A stretch of DNA of 64,000 nt, taken from the NCBI GenBank assembly GCA_030833205.1, contig JAURHS010000002.1, forward strand, positions 1-64,000, in the 5' to 3' direction. The first letter of the stretch is position 1. Each line of letters opens with the position of its first letter. Shown piece after piece: positions 50,797 through 60,255 of the stretch. The notes beneath the pieces were generated by a model, which made no database searches, was not told the DNA's origin, and worked only from the letters and a program-made list of their open reading frames with translations. This stretch comes from Prosthecobacter sp. (GTDB taxonomy: Bacteria > Verrucomicrobiota > Verrucomicrobiia > Verrucomicrobiales > Verrucomicrobiaceae). A program made the translations under genes and the position numbers.

Positions 50797-52499
50797 TGAA
50801 TGTCCGTCAAGCTCTGGTGGATTCACTCGAGGCTGCGGGAGCAGGCTTGCGTGCCTTGCCCACCGCCAGCCCCAGTCTTCCGCTCATCGCGCAACTGCTG
50901 GACAGCGGAGCCGTTGATGAGGAGGCCTTTCTTGAGCAAGTCGCAGTGCGTCTGGGCTTGGGATTTGTGGCCAACCCTCAGCCCGATGCCGCTGAAGCTC
51001 CCGAGCTCAAGCGCCTGGTGCCGCCGCGTGTGGCGCTGCGTCACCGTTTGTTGCCCTTGAAGCTGCTGAGCGCCGAAAACGAACCGCGCAAGGTCTCCGT
51101 TGCCTGTTTTGACCCCTTTGATCTCTTGGCCCATCAGGCACTTGCCCGTGAGGTGGATGCCTCGGTGCGATTGGTGCTGGTGCCGCGCAAGCGCCTGCTG
51201 GCGGCCATGCGCGATTTCTACGGAATTGGAGCTGATACTTTCGAGGAGTTGCTCAAGGGGCGCGATGTGGACGGTGCCGATTTGGAGCAACGCGATGAAG
51301 CCAATGTGATTGATGCCGATGACGAGGAGGCCTCGGTGGTGAAGTTCGTCAACACGGTGATCCGTGAGGCCTTGGAGCAGCAGGCCACGGACATTCATGT
51401 TGAGCCCATGGAAGACAAATTGCGCATGCGCTACCGCATTGACGGTCGTCTGCGCGAGGTGCCAGTCCCTGAAAACATCAAGGCCCTGCAGCAATCGGTG
51501 ATTGCCCGCCTCAAGGTGATGGCCAAGCTCGATATTGCCGAGCGACGCCTGCCGCAGGACGGACGCATCAACCTGCAGGTCGGTGGTCAATTCATTGATG
51601 TGCGCGTGGCCACCATTCCCAGTGTTGAGGGCGAGAGCGTCAGCCTGCGTCTGTTGGGTCAACAGCGATTCAACCTCGACCGTCTGCGCATTGAGTCGGA
51701 TCTGCGCGCCGAGATTGAGGCCCTGCTAAAAAAACCAAACGGCATCGTGTTGGTCACCGGGCCCACGGGATCAGGCAAATCCACAACACTCTACACCTTC
51801 CTGAGTCAGCTCAATACCGAGCACCGACGCATTGTCACCATCGAGGATCCGGTGGAAAACAAGTTGCCTGGTGTGGTGCAGATTGCGGTGCGCCCTGAAA
51901 TCAACCTGACCTTTGCCACGGGGTTGCGCAGCATTTTGCGCGGCGACCCCAATGTGGTGATGATCGGGGAAATGCGCGACCTGGAGACTGCGGAAATTGC
52001 CATTCGTGCCGCGCTCACTGGTCACTTGGTGTTCTCCACCCTACACACCAACGACGCTCTCGGTGGCATCATGCGTCTGATTGACATGGGCGTGGAGCCC
52101 TTCCTGGTCTCAAGCTCCGTGCGCGCCTTCATTGCGCAGCGGTTGGTCCGCGTGCTGTGCACCGAGTGTCGCCAGACTGATCCTGATGCTCGCGCGCGTC
52201 TGCTGGATTTGCAATATGACGGGCCGCTGGAACTGCCGGTTTACCGCGCCAAGGAAGGCGGCTGTGAGGCATGCCGCAGCACCGGTTACCGTGGGCGAAT
52301 GTCCATTTATGAACTGGTGCGCCTGACTCCGGCGATGGGTGAGTTGATCACCCAGCGCGCCAGCAGCGCACAGCTTTACCAGCAGGCCTATCGCGATGGC
52401 TATCGGCCGATGCGCGAGTATGGCGTTCGCAAGATTCTCGCCGGACTGACCACCATTGACGAGGTGATCAGCGTGACCGTTGCAGAGTCAGAGCAGTAG
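50793..52499 (+). CDS. GspE/PulE/PilB-type secretion/pilus ATPase
   Basis: LVTGPTGSGKSTTLYTFL, VTIEDPVENKLPGVVQIAV, LRSILRGDPNVVMIGEMRDLETAEIAIRAALTGHLVFSTLHTNDA, tetracysteine CTEC/CEAC. Confidence 0.95.
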   Translation: MMNVRQALVDSLEAAGAGLRALPTASPSLPLIAQLLDSGAVDEEAFLEQVAVRLGLGFVANPQPDAAEAPELKRLVPPRVALRHRLLPLKLLSAENEPRKVSVACFDPFDLLAHQALAREVDASVRLVLVPRKRLLAAMRDFYGIGADTFEELLKGRDVDGADLEQRDEANVIDADDEEASVVKFVNTVIREALEQQATDIHVEPMEDKLRMRYRIDGRLREVPVPENIKALQQSVIARLKVMAKLDIAERRLPQDGRINLQVGGQFIDVRVATIPSVEGESVSLRLLGQQRFNLDRLRIESDLRAEIEALLKKPNGIVLVTGPTGSGKSTTLYTFLSQLNTEHRRIVTIEDPVENKLPGVVQIAVRPEINLTFATGLRSILRGDPNVVMIGEMRDLETAEIAIRAALTGHLVFSTLHTNDALGGIMRLIDMGVEPFLVSSSVRAFIAQRLVRVLCTECRQTDPDARARLLDLQYDGPLELPVYRAKEGGCEACRSTGYRGRMSIYELVRLTPAMGELITQRASSAQLYQQAYRDGYRPMREYGVRKILAGLTTIDEVISVTVAESEQ

Positions 52500-52522
52500 G
52501 CCCACTGATGCGCAGCCGCTGC

Positions 52523-53173
52523 TCAGGCGACGCGACCCTGGGTCTTGGTTCGGCTGGCGTTGAGTCTTGGCTTGAGTTCAGGGCGCTGCCCGAAAAGGCG
52601 GTTCTCCACCCGCTCCAGGCGTGAGAACATGCGTTCCTGCCATCGGCGGAAGTCGGCGGGGTCAAGGGCCTGCGGCACCTTGATTTCCTGAGCATCAAAG
52701 AGGTTCATGACGCGGGAGGCATAGCTGCTCTCCCAGGCATGTTGCTCATCAGCGCTGCCCTCCTGCGTGCGAATGGCCACCAGATACTCCGCCTGATCAC
52801 CAAACCACTCCGTGGCCTGAATCACCGAATCAAAGCTGTCCTCAGCGCTGGTGACTGGCAGCACCACGCTGAGGCTGGCATTGGCCTCAGCCAGCAGGCG
52901 CTGGGCCTGATGCAGACGGAAGAACTTGCCAAAGAAGCCGCCCAAGCCGCTGCCAACATCCAGGATCACCACGGGGCGCTCGCGCAGCCATTGGCGCAGC
53001 AGACGAGGGCTGAGGTGTCCAGGGTCAATCTCCTGAGGGCCGGCAGCGCCCTGTTTGAGGAAGTGCAGGTGGTGCTCGCGATCATGCTGGCTGAGGTACA
53101 GACTGAAGCAGCGCGCCAGGGTACTCTTGCCCACCAGGGGATGATCGTTGAGCAGGAGAATGAGTTTATTCAT
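52523..53173 (-). CDS. ParA/MinD-like P-loop protein of unknown role
   Basis: LLLNDHPLVGKSTLARCFSLYL; VVILDVGSGLGGFFGKF; SLSVVLPVTSAEDSFDSV. Confidence 0.55.
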   Translation of the reverse strand: MNKLILLLNDHPLVGKSTLARCFSLYLSQHDREHHLHFLKQGAAGPQEIDPGHLSPRLLRQWLRERPVVILDVGSGLGGFFGKFFRLHQAQRLLAEANASLSVVLPVTSAEDSFDSVIQATEWFGDQAEYLVAIRTQEGSADEQHAWESSYASRVMNLFDAQEIKVPQALDPADFRRWQERMFSRLERVENRLFGQRPELKPRLNASRTKTQGRVA

Positions 53174-53307
53174 GCGTCGAGAACCCGAAATAGCCAAAAA
53201 TTGATATTTCGTAAAGGTTAACTTTATTCACCCTCAAAGCTCTTTGCCCTAGGACCCTTAAGGCGCTTGAAATCAGGGAATTGAGAAATTGGCTGCCAAC
53301 GCTTGGA

Positions 53308-54738
53308 TCAGGGCAGGTCTTGGTCGGCCTGACGTGTTCCCCTGCCTGTCGGGCGTTTGCTGAGCTTGTCGCCCAAGTCAGCGCGCATTTCCTCGGCTTG
53401 TTTGAGCATGCGCTCGACGATCTCAGGATGGCTGGCGGCAAGATTCTTGGATTCGCCTGGGTCTGCGTGCAGATCGTAGAGTTGCGGGCTGGTGATTTGG
53501 AGGGAGCGGTATTTTTGAGGAATGCCGCCCTTGGCCTTGGGTGAGTCTGCGGGAAGGCTGCGGTAGCGATGCGGCAATTGCAGCTTCCAGCGACCATCTC
53601 CGCTGGTGAGGGCCTGGAGCTCGTTTTGCTCGTAATAAAACGAGTAGTATGCGTGGGGATTGCTCGCTTGGGCTTGTCCGCTGATCAGAGGCCAGCAGTT
53701 GCGTCCGTCAATCGGGTGGGTGGGCAACTTGGCATCAATCACCGATGCGATGCTGGGCAGAAGATCAATGGTCATGAGCATCTCGGTGCACTGGCTGCCT
53801 GCGGGGATTTTGCCTGGCCAGCGCATCAGGGTGGGGACGCGGGTGCCGCCCTCCCAGCAGGTGCCCTTGCCTTCGCGCAGTGGCCCAGCGCTGCCGGCGT
53901 GCTCGCCATAGCTCAACCAAGGTCCGTTATCAGAACTGAAGATCACCCAGGTGTTGTCGCGCAGGCCATGCTCATCCAGGGCATCGAGAATGCGGCCCAC
54001 GCTGGCATCAATCTCCATCATGACATCGGCAAACAGGCCCTTGCCGGATTTGCCCTCGAAGGCCGCTCCCGCAAACAGCGGCACATGAACCATGCTGTGA
54101 GCCAAATAGAGCAGAAAGGGCTTGTCCTTGTGTTGGCGGATGAACTCGAGGCTTTCGAGAGTGTAGCGTTCTGTCAGTGTGCGTTGGTCCTCGGCGCTGA
54201 CATCGTCATCAATGACCTTCTCGTTTTCAAGCAGGGGCAGGGGAGGGAAGCTGCCCTTGCGGGCCTCTGGGTGATGCGGCCACATGTCGTTGGAGTAGGG
54301 CAGCCCGAAGTAGCGATCGAATCCGTGACGCGTGGGCAGGAAGCGCGGGCGCGAACCCAAGTGCCATTTGCCAACGGCGCAGGTGGCGTAGGCCTTCTGT
54401 TTGACCAACTCGGCGAGGGTCATTTCGCGTTCCGCGATGCCGTGGCGCGACTGGGGCCCGAGGGCGCCGTGAATGCCTAGGCGGTTGGGGTAACAGCCGG
54501 TGAGCAGTGCGGTTCGTGAGGCGGAACAAACCGGCTGAGCCACATGGAATTGGGTGAATTTTCGCCCCTCGGCGGCAAGCGAGTCAATGCGGGGGGTTTG
54601 ATAGCCCTTGGCACCGAAGCAGCCGATGTCGCCATATCCGAGATCATCCATGAAAATGACCACCAGATTGGGCGTTTCTGCAGCCTTGAGACCTTGCAGC
54701 CACAGCAGAGTCAGAGTCAAGAGGAGGGGGCGCAACAT
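53308..54738 (-). CDS. arylsulfatase (sulfatase family, Cys-type)
   Basis: NLVVIFMDDLGYGDIGCFGAKGYQTPRIDSLA; CSASRTALLTG formylglycine motif; FSSDNGPW. Confidence 0.92.
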   Translation of the reverse strand: MLRPLLLTLTLLWLQGLKAAETPNLVVIFMDDLGYGDIGCFGAKGYQTPRIDSLAAEGRKFTQFHVAQPVCSASRTALLTGCYPNRLGIHGALGPQSRHGIAEREMTLAELVKQKAYATCAVGKWHLGSRPRFLPTRHGFDRYFGLPYSNDMWPHHPEARKGSFPPLPLLENEKVIDDDVSAEDQRTLTERYTLESLEFIRQHKDKPFLLYLAHSMVHVPLFAGAAFEGKSGKGLFADVMMEIDASVGRILDALDEHGLRDNTWVIFSSDNGPWLSYGEHAGSAGPLREGKGTCWEGGTRVPTLMRWPGKIPAGSQCTEMLMTIDLLPSIASVIDAKLPTHPIDGRNCWPLISGQAQASNPHAYYSFYYEQNELQALTSGDGRWKLQLPHRYRSLPADSPKAKGGIPQKYRSLQITSPQLYDLHADPGESKNLAASHPEIVERMLKQAEEMRADLGDKLSKRPTGRGTRQADQDLP

Positions 54739-54808
54739 GGGTAAGGGTCTCAACGATTCGAGGGGGCTTGCTTTGTCATTCTTGTTGGCTTCGGGGTGAT
54801 CTCGCGCT

Positions 54809-55780
54809 ATGAGAGGCGCCATGATCGGTGCTCCGAGCCCATTCTCTGTCGCCTTGATGCTCGTGCTGGCCGCGGGATGCCTTGCTCCCGATCAGGCTCA
54901 GGCGCAGGCTGGGGTGATTGTGGTCGACAGCTTCAATCGCAAGGTGCACCTGGCGTCCGCTGCAAAATCGCGTCGTCCTGTGGGAGGACTTGCCAAGATT
55001 GCCACCGCCATGGTGGTGTTGGATTGGGCTGAGGCCTCCAAGGTGGGGGTCAATGTGTTGGCGACAGTGCCGCCCCAGGCCCTTTCTCTGGCACGCCACA
55101 ACCGTCTGGGGCTGCAGCCCGGTGACAAGGTGACCCTTCGCGACCTGATTTACGCCACCATGATGGGCGGGGACGACCTTGCTGCGATTACTCTCGGGTA
55201 TTTTGTCGGTTATGACCACCTCTATCGACTCGGCAGGCAGGGGGATCCCCTGAGCGAATTCGTGCGCCAGATGAATCATTTGGCTCGTCGCGAGGGTGCC
55301 TTTGCCACCCGATTCCTCAGCCCGCACGGAAGTGAATTGAGTCGCAGTGTCAGTGTCTCGACTGCCGCCGACATGGCGAGGCTGGCGCTGTACGCGGTCT
55401 CGCGCCCTGCCATGCACTTCTACACCAATCAGCGCAGCCGTGACATCACCGTGTTTCGTGCGGGTCAGGCCATGCAGGTCGCCGTGGTCAATGGCAATCC
55501 ACTGCTCGGAGGCGCCGGGGTGGACGGCATCAAGGTCGCCGGCGACGACCGCAGCGGGGATTGCGCCGCCATCAGTGCCGAGCGCCCCGCTTCGGTTTAC
55601 AAGCAGGCCGATGGCAGCAGCCTGATTTATCGTCATCGCATGGTGGTGATTGTGCTTGGCAGTTCAGATGCGCGCAGCGAGGCGCAAAACCTGCTGGCCC
55701 AAGGTTGGAATACCTACACCGGTTGGCTGGCAGCGGGCAGGCCGATTGCCGCCCAGAGCGAGTTGCTCAATTTTTACTAG
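54809..55780 (+). CDS. peptidase S11 (D-alanyl-D-alanine carboxypeptidase) homologue with altered catalytic motifs
   Basis: Overall S11 layout, but GLAK for SxxK, GGDD for SxN region and KVA for KTG. Confidence 0.75.
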   Translation: MRGAMIGAPSPFSVALMLVLAAGCLAPDQAQAQAGVIVVDSFNRKVHLASAAKSRRPVGGLAKIATAMVVLDWAEASKVGVNVLATVPPQALSLARHNRLGLQPGDKVTLRDLIYATMMGGDDLAAITLGYFVGYDHLYRLGRQGDPLSEFVRQMNHLARREGAFATRFLSPHGSELSRSVSVSTAADMARLALYAVSRPAMHFYTNQRSRDITVFRAGQAMQVAVVNGNPLLGGAGVDGIKVAGDDRSGDCAAISAERPASVYKQADGSSLIYRHRMVVIVLGSSDARSEAQNLLAQGWNTYTGWLAAGRPIAAQSELLNFY

Positions 55781-55916
55781 GATGCCTTGCATTCGGCGGC
55801 ATTGACTACAGAGTAGATGACTGGCGTCACGCTGATGCGTTGGCGGCCCGGGTGAGACCCCAACCTGATCGCTTGGTCCGCTGCCAACAGCAGTGCATGC
55901 CGCATCCTCTCATCCT

Positions 55917-57014
55917 ATGCGCATTGGCATCCTCAACAGCGGCGGAGACTGCCCCGGTCTCAACGCGGTCATTCACGGTGTGGTCGGGGCCGCACACCAT
56001 CAGGGCTGGGAAGTGGTTGGCTTCCGCGATGGCTTTGAGGGGCTGCTTCCTCCAGGCGATTCCATGGTGCTGAATCCCGAGCGCACCGTGGGCATCATGA
56101 AGCTCGGTGGCACCATTTTGGGGACCACCAACAAGGGGCACTTTGTGGCCAAGGTCGGAGAGGGCAATGTCTCTGAGGTTCCCCGCGAAATTGTCGAGCG
56201 CGCCAAGACCACTCTGCACCACATGGAAATCGGTGCGTTGATCGTGGTCGGCGGCGATGGCTCCCTGACCACCGCACTGCAACTCTACCGTATGGGGATT
56301 CCGGTGATTGGCGTGCCCAAGACCATTGACAATGACCTGCAGGCCACGGCCATGACCTTCGGCTTTGACAGTGCGGTGCACAGTGTTGTGGACGCCCTTG
56401 ATCGGCTGCACACCACGGCAGAGAGCCACAAGCGCGTCATTGTGCTTGAGGTGATGGGCCGGCATGCTGGTTGGATTGCCCTTTACGGCGGCATGGCAGG
56501 CGGTGCCGATGTGATCCTGTTGCCAGAGATCGGTTTTTCCATGCCGTTGGTGGCTGAAGCCATCAAGCGGCGCGATGCGCGGGGCCATCACAGCACCTTG
56601 GTGGTGGTGGCCGAGGGGGCCCGTCTCGAGAGTGGTGAACTGCTCAAGCGTCAGAATATCGGCGGCAAGGGCGAGGACCGTCTCGGCGGCATTGGCGAGT
56701 ATGTGGCCTCGCAGATTGAGAAGTTCACTGGCAAGGAGACGCGTTCCTGCACCTTGGGGCATTTGCAACGCGGGGGGGCTCCCACAGCCCTTGACCGCAT
56801 TCTTGGCGTTCGTTTCGGCGCGATGGCCGTGCACCTGATCAGTCAGGGCAAATTTGGCCGCATGGTCAGCTACCAACAATATCAGGTGGGCGATGTCGCC
56901 ATCGAGGAGGCGGTGAATCAACTGCGTCTGGTGGATCCCCAGAGCGAGATCATTCGTGCAGCGCGCAGTGTGGGCATCAGTTTTGGGGATGACGGCGCGG
57001 CCAAGGCCCGCTAG
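55917..57014 (+). CDS. pfkA: 6-phosphofructokinase
   Basis: NSGGDCPGLNAVI, GGDGSLTTA, PKTIDNDL, EVMGRHAGWIAL, LGHLQRGGAPTALDR. Confidence 0.92.
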   Translation: MRIGILNSGGDCPGLNAVIHGVVGAAHHQGWEVVGFRDGFEGLLPPGDSMVLNPERTVGIMKLGGTILGTTNKGHFVAKVGEGNVSEVPREIVERAKTTLHHMEIGALIVVGGDGSLTTALQLYRMGIPVIGVPKTIDNDLQATAMTFGFDSAVHSVVDALDRLHTTAESHKRVIVLEVMGRHAGWIALYGGMAGGADVILLPEIGFSMPLVAEAIKRRDARGHHSTLVVVAEGARLESGELLKRQNIGGKGEDRLGGIGEYVASQIEKFTGKETRSCTLGHLQRGGAPTALDRILGVRFGAMAVHLISQGKFGRMVSYQQYQVGDVAIEEAVNQLRLVDPQSEIIRAARSVGISFGDDGAAKAR

Positions 57015-57026
57015 GATGCAGGCTTT

Positions 57027-57752
57027 ATGGGTGCACAATGGAAACAGAAATGGCGTGAGCTGGCCGCGGACCAGAAGGGTCGGTTGGTGGGCAAATTGAC
57101 TCGTGAAATTCAGGTGGCTGCCCGTCTGGGCGGTCCGGTGCCGGAGTTCAATGCGCGACTCTTTGCCGCCATCGCCGCCGCCAAAAAACAGAGTGTCACC
57201 CGCGATGCGATCGAGCGCGCCATTGCCAAGGGCAGCGGAAGCGGCGGTGAGGGCGAGCAATTTCAGAATGTGCTCTTCGAGGGCTTTACGCCGCACCGAG
57301 TGCCGGTGATGGTGGAGTGTCTCACTGACAACAACAACCGCACTTCCTCAGAGATCAAGGTGCTGTTCAAGGCTGGCAGCATGGGCACGCCGGGCTCGGT
57401 GGCGTGGATGTTCGAGCATGTGGGCCTCATCGAGGCCTCACACGAAAACAAGACGCAAGACCTTGAAGAGGCGGCCCTGGAGGCCGACGCGGATGATGTG
57501 GAAGCCCTCGAACTTGATGAAGAGGAGCAGGCCCAGCGTTTGGGCGGAAAGTTTTATTGTGCCATCGCCAAGCTTGATGCTGTCACCAAGGCCCTCAAGG
57601 CCGCGGGTTGGAATGTCACCACCTCGGAGTTGCATTACCGCCCCAAGGATTATCCGCAGCTCAGTGACGAGCAACTCGATGAGGTGACCGGTTTTCTGCG
57701 GCAGATCGACGGCCACAGCGATGTGCACCGCGTCTACGCGGCGCTGCGCTGA
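57027..57752 (+). CDS. YebC/PmpR family regulator
   Basis: MGAQWKQKW...TREIQVAAR, DAIERAIAKGSG, VECLTDNNNRTSSEIK...GSVAWMFEHVG. Confidence 0.93.
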   Translation: MGAQWKQKWRELAADQKGRLVGKLTREIQVAARLGGPVPEFNARLFAAIAAAKKQSVTRDAIERAIAKGSGSGGEGEQFQNVLFEGFTPHRVPVMVECLTDNNNRTSSEIKVLFKAGSMGTPGSVAWMFEHVGLIEASHENKTQDLEEAALEADADDVEALELDEEEQAQRLGGKFYCAIAKLDAVTKALKAAGWNVTTSELHYRPKDYPQLSDEQLDEVTGFLRQIDGHSDVHRVYAALR

Positions 57753-57768
57753 GGATGGTCGTCTGCAT

Positions 57769-60120
57769 TCAGGTGGGTTGGGCCATGAGATGGGTTGCGT
57801 TGGCGGCAATCCTTTGCCCACGCCCCTTGCGGAAGGTCAGGCCGACAATGCCCAGGGTGGCCAGGGAACTCAGGGGCATGAGCACTGCAGCCGCCAGAGG
57901 GCTTAACATGCCGCAGAGACCAGCGACAACCGTCAGCGCATTGTAGCTGACCGAAAACGCGAACACCCGCCTGCTGGCAAGGCGGTGGGTCCTTGCGGTG
58001 CGCAGGAGCTCACAGACAAAACCGAGGTGATTGCCAAGAAAATAAAAGTCTGCCTTCTGCTCAAGAAAACTCCGCCCGCTCACCGGGCTGCCCGCGCAAA
58101 GCGCGTCGTCAAAGGCCAGGCTGTCATTGGCGCCATCGCCCAGAAACAGGCCGTCTTGTTGGGTGTGTTCCCTGAGCCACGCCGCCTTGTCTGCAGGTGA
58201 CATGCAGCCGATGGCCTGCGCGTCATCCAAATCAAGGCGGCGTGCAATCGGGTTGACGCGCTCCTGCTGATCGCCGCTGAGGATCTGCACCTTAAGCCCG
58301 AGATGCTTCAGGGCCCTGACCTCGGCGGCAGCCTGTGCGCGCAGGACCTCGTCGAAGTGCAGGGTGGCCAAGGCCTGTCCATCGCACAACAACAGCGTGC
58401 CTTGCCCCTTGGGGTCCCGGCACAGTGCCCACTGCCGCCCCTCGTGGTCGGTCAGCCAAAGCCCTTCGCCAATGCGTTCTTCGACGACGGCAGAGGGCAG
58501 GGTTGCTCCTGGCCCCAGCGCATCGAAGAGGCTGCGACTGATCGGGTGCAAATTGCCGGTGACCATTGTGCGTAGGGCTGCTTGTGCCAGATCGTCAAGC
58601 GCATCGAGTTCACCAGGGTCCCGAAGCCTGGGGTTTTCACTGGTGAGCGTGCCGGTTTTATCGAAGACCACATGGCGAAGGCGGAGTAGTTTTTTCCACA
58701 GCCCGAGTTGGCGCACAAAGACACCAGACTTCTCGGCCTCGCGGCAAGCCAGTTCCTCGGCCAGCGGCAGCGCCACGCCAAGTGCGCAGGGGCAGGAGAC
58801 CACAAAAATGGAGATCATCACCTGCAGGGCGGCAAGCCAGCCATGCCCGCGCCAGCACCACCAGAGAAATCCAAGCACGGCAATGAGCAGCACGCTTCTG
58901 AGGTAGATGACCAACAGTCGTTCGAGGGATTCATCGCGCCAGGTCACTTGTCTTCTGGCCTCGAGCAAGTGATGCAAGGTGCTTCGTGACCAGGGCTCAA
59001 GCACTTCGGCCTGCAGGCTTTGATTGCCGATGTTCAGTGCCCCAGAGAGTAGCAATTGTCCCGCTTGTTTGTGCAACGGCAGGCTCTCGCCGCTGATCCA
59101 TTCCAGGCTGATGGCGGCGTCCTGATCCCGCAGTCTGCAGGCCACAGGCAGGGCCTGGCCTGGTTTGACCACGATCAGGTCGCCGAGGCGCAGATCCTCA
59201 ACGGCCACCGGCTCAGCCTTTCCCTTCACGGAAAAAAATCCTGCCACACTCGCGTCGCGCATCAAACGCCGTTGGTTGCGCAGCACGGCGGCCTGCTGCG
59301 CCCAGCGGCCGGCCAGCATGAGGAAAATGAAGGTCGCCACGAAATCAAAATACTTCAATCCGGCCTGAGCGTTGAGCCAGCCCAGCAGGGAGCCCGCGTA
59401 GGCGGCGAGGATGCCCAGCGCAATGGGGGTGTCGATGTGCAGCACTCCGGCACGCATGGATTTCCAGGCGCGGCTGATGAAGTAACTGCCGCCGATGAGC
59501 AGGGAGAGCGTTGCAGAGACCGCAGCGATGAGATCAAACCAGGAAGCAAAGGCAAACTGGGCAGGCATGCCAAAGTAGGCGGGCAGACTGAATGCCATGG
59601 CGTTCATGGCAAATGCTCCGCATAGGCCCATGCGCTGTTGCAATTGGCGAAGCCCCGTAGCCGCCTCCTGGCTTGCACCTGCCTCGGCAGGGCCGAGAAG
59701 GTAGCCAAAGCCTTGAATCTCCCGGGCAAATTGCAGCAGGTCAAAACGGTTGAAGTCTGCCAGCAGTTCCAGCTCGCCCCGCAGAGGGTCAATCACCAAG
59801 CGTCCAGCGCCCTCGCAGCGGGCAAACAGCCGTTCCAGCAGCCAGACGCATCCCAGGCAGGAGACCCCCTGCAGGGACAGTCGAAGTGCCTGACCAGGCG
59901 GCACTTCAGCGGCCAATTTCAGCAACCAGGATTCGTCCCGGGGCTGCAGGTGTTGTGGATTGACCGGCGCCAGAGTTTGATCGCCGCGCAGGTCGTAGAA
60001 GTGGCCAAGTCCCTCGCGCTCAAGCAGCTGGTGCACGGCGGCACAGCCAGCGCAGCAGAAGGCGTCGTTGCGATCGGCGGGGACAGGATTGGCACAATGC
60101 CGACAGGTGGTGGTGGGCAC
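57769..60120 (-). CDS. copper-type P1B ATPase (CcoI/FixI-like)
   Basis: N-terminal Cys-rich module CRHCANPVPADRNDAFCCAGC, SCLGCVWLLE, SCPCALGVALPLAEELA, FDKTGTLTSE. Confidence 0.88.
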   Translation of the reverse strand: MPTTTCRHCANPVPADRNDAFCCAGCAAVHQLLEREGLGHFYDLRGDQTLAPVNPQHLQPRDESWLLKLAAEVPPGQALRLSLQGVSCLGCVWLLERLFARCEGAGRLVIDPLRGELELLADFNRFDLLQFAREIQGFGYLLGPAEAGASQEAATGLRQLQQRMGLCGAFAMNAMAFSLPAYFGMPAQFAFASWFDLIAAVSATLSLLIGGSYFISRAWKSMRAGVLHIDTPIALGILAAYAGSLLGWLNAQAGLKYFDFVATFIFLMLAGRWAQQAAVLRNQRRLMRDASVAGFFSVKGKAEPVAVEDLRLGDLIVVKPGQALPVACRLRDQDAAISLEWISGESLPLHKQAGQLLLSGALNIGNQSLQAEVLEPWSRSTLHHLLEARRQVTWRDESLERLLVIYLRSVLLIAVLGFLWWCWRGHGWLAALQVMISIFVVSCPCALGVALPLAEELACREAEKSGVFVRQLGLWKKLLRLRHVVFDKTGTLTSENPRLRDPGELDALDDLAQAALRTMVTGNLHPISRSLFDALGPGATLPSAVVEERIGEGLWLTDHEGRQWALCRDPKGQGTLLLCDGQALATLHFDEVLRAQAAAEVRALKHLGLKVQILSGDQQERVNPIARRLDLDDAQAIGCMSPADKAAWLREHTQQDGLFLGDGANDSLAFDDALCAGSPVSGRSFLEQKADFYFLGNHLGFVCELLRTARTHRLASRRVFAFSVSYNALTVVAGLCGMLSPLAAAVLMPLSSLATLGIVGLTFRKGRGQRIAANATHLMAQPT

Positions 60121-60255
60121 GGGGCAACTTGGGGTTTATGGACTCTGCCGGCTCGTCCTTGCTTGCGCCTTTTGCGTCCGATCCTGTGGGTGGCGCCACA
60201 GAGAGGATCGGCTTGAGAAGTGCCCTGGTTCGTGCGTACTAAGGCTGTGTCCGCC

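Noticed and set aside
55827-57296. 489-aa minus-strand ORF
   Set aside because: Shadow ORF opposite pfkA and the start of the YebC-like gene
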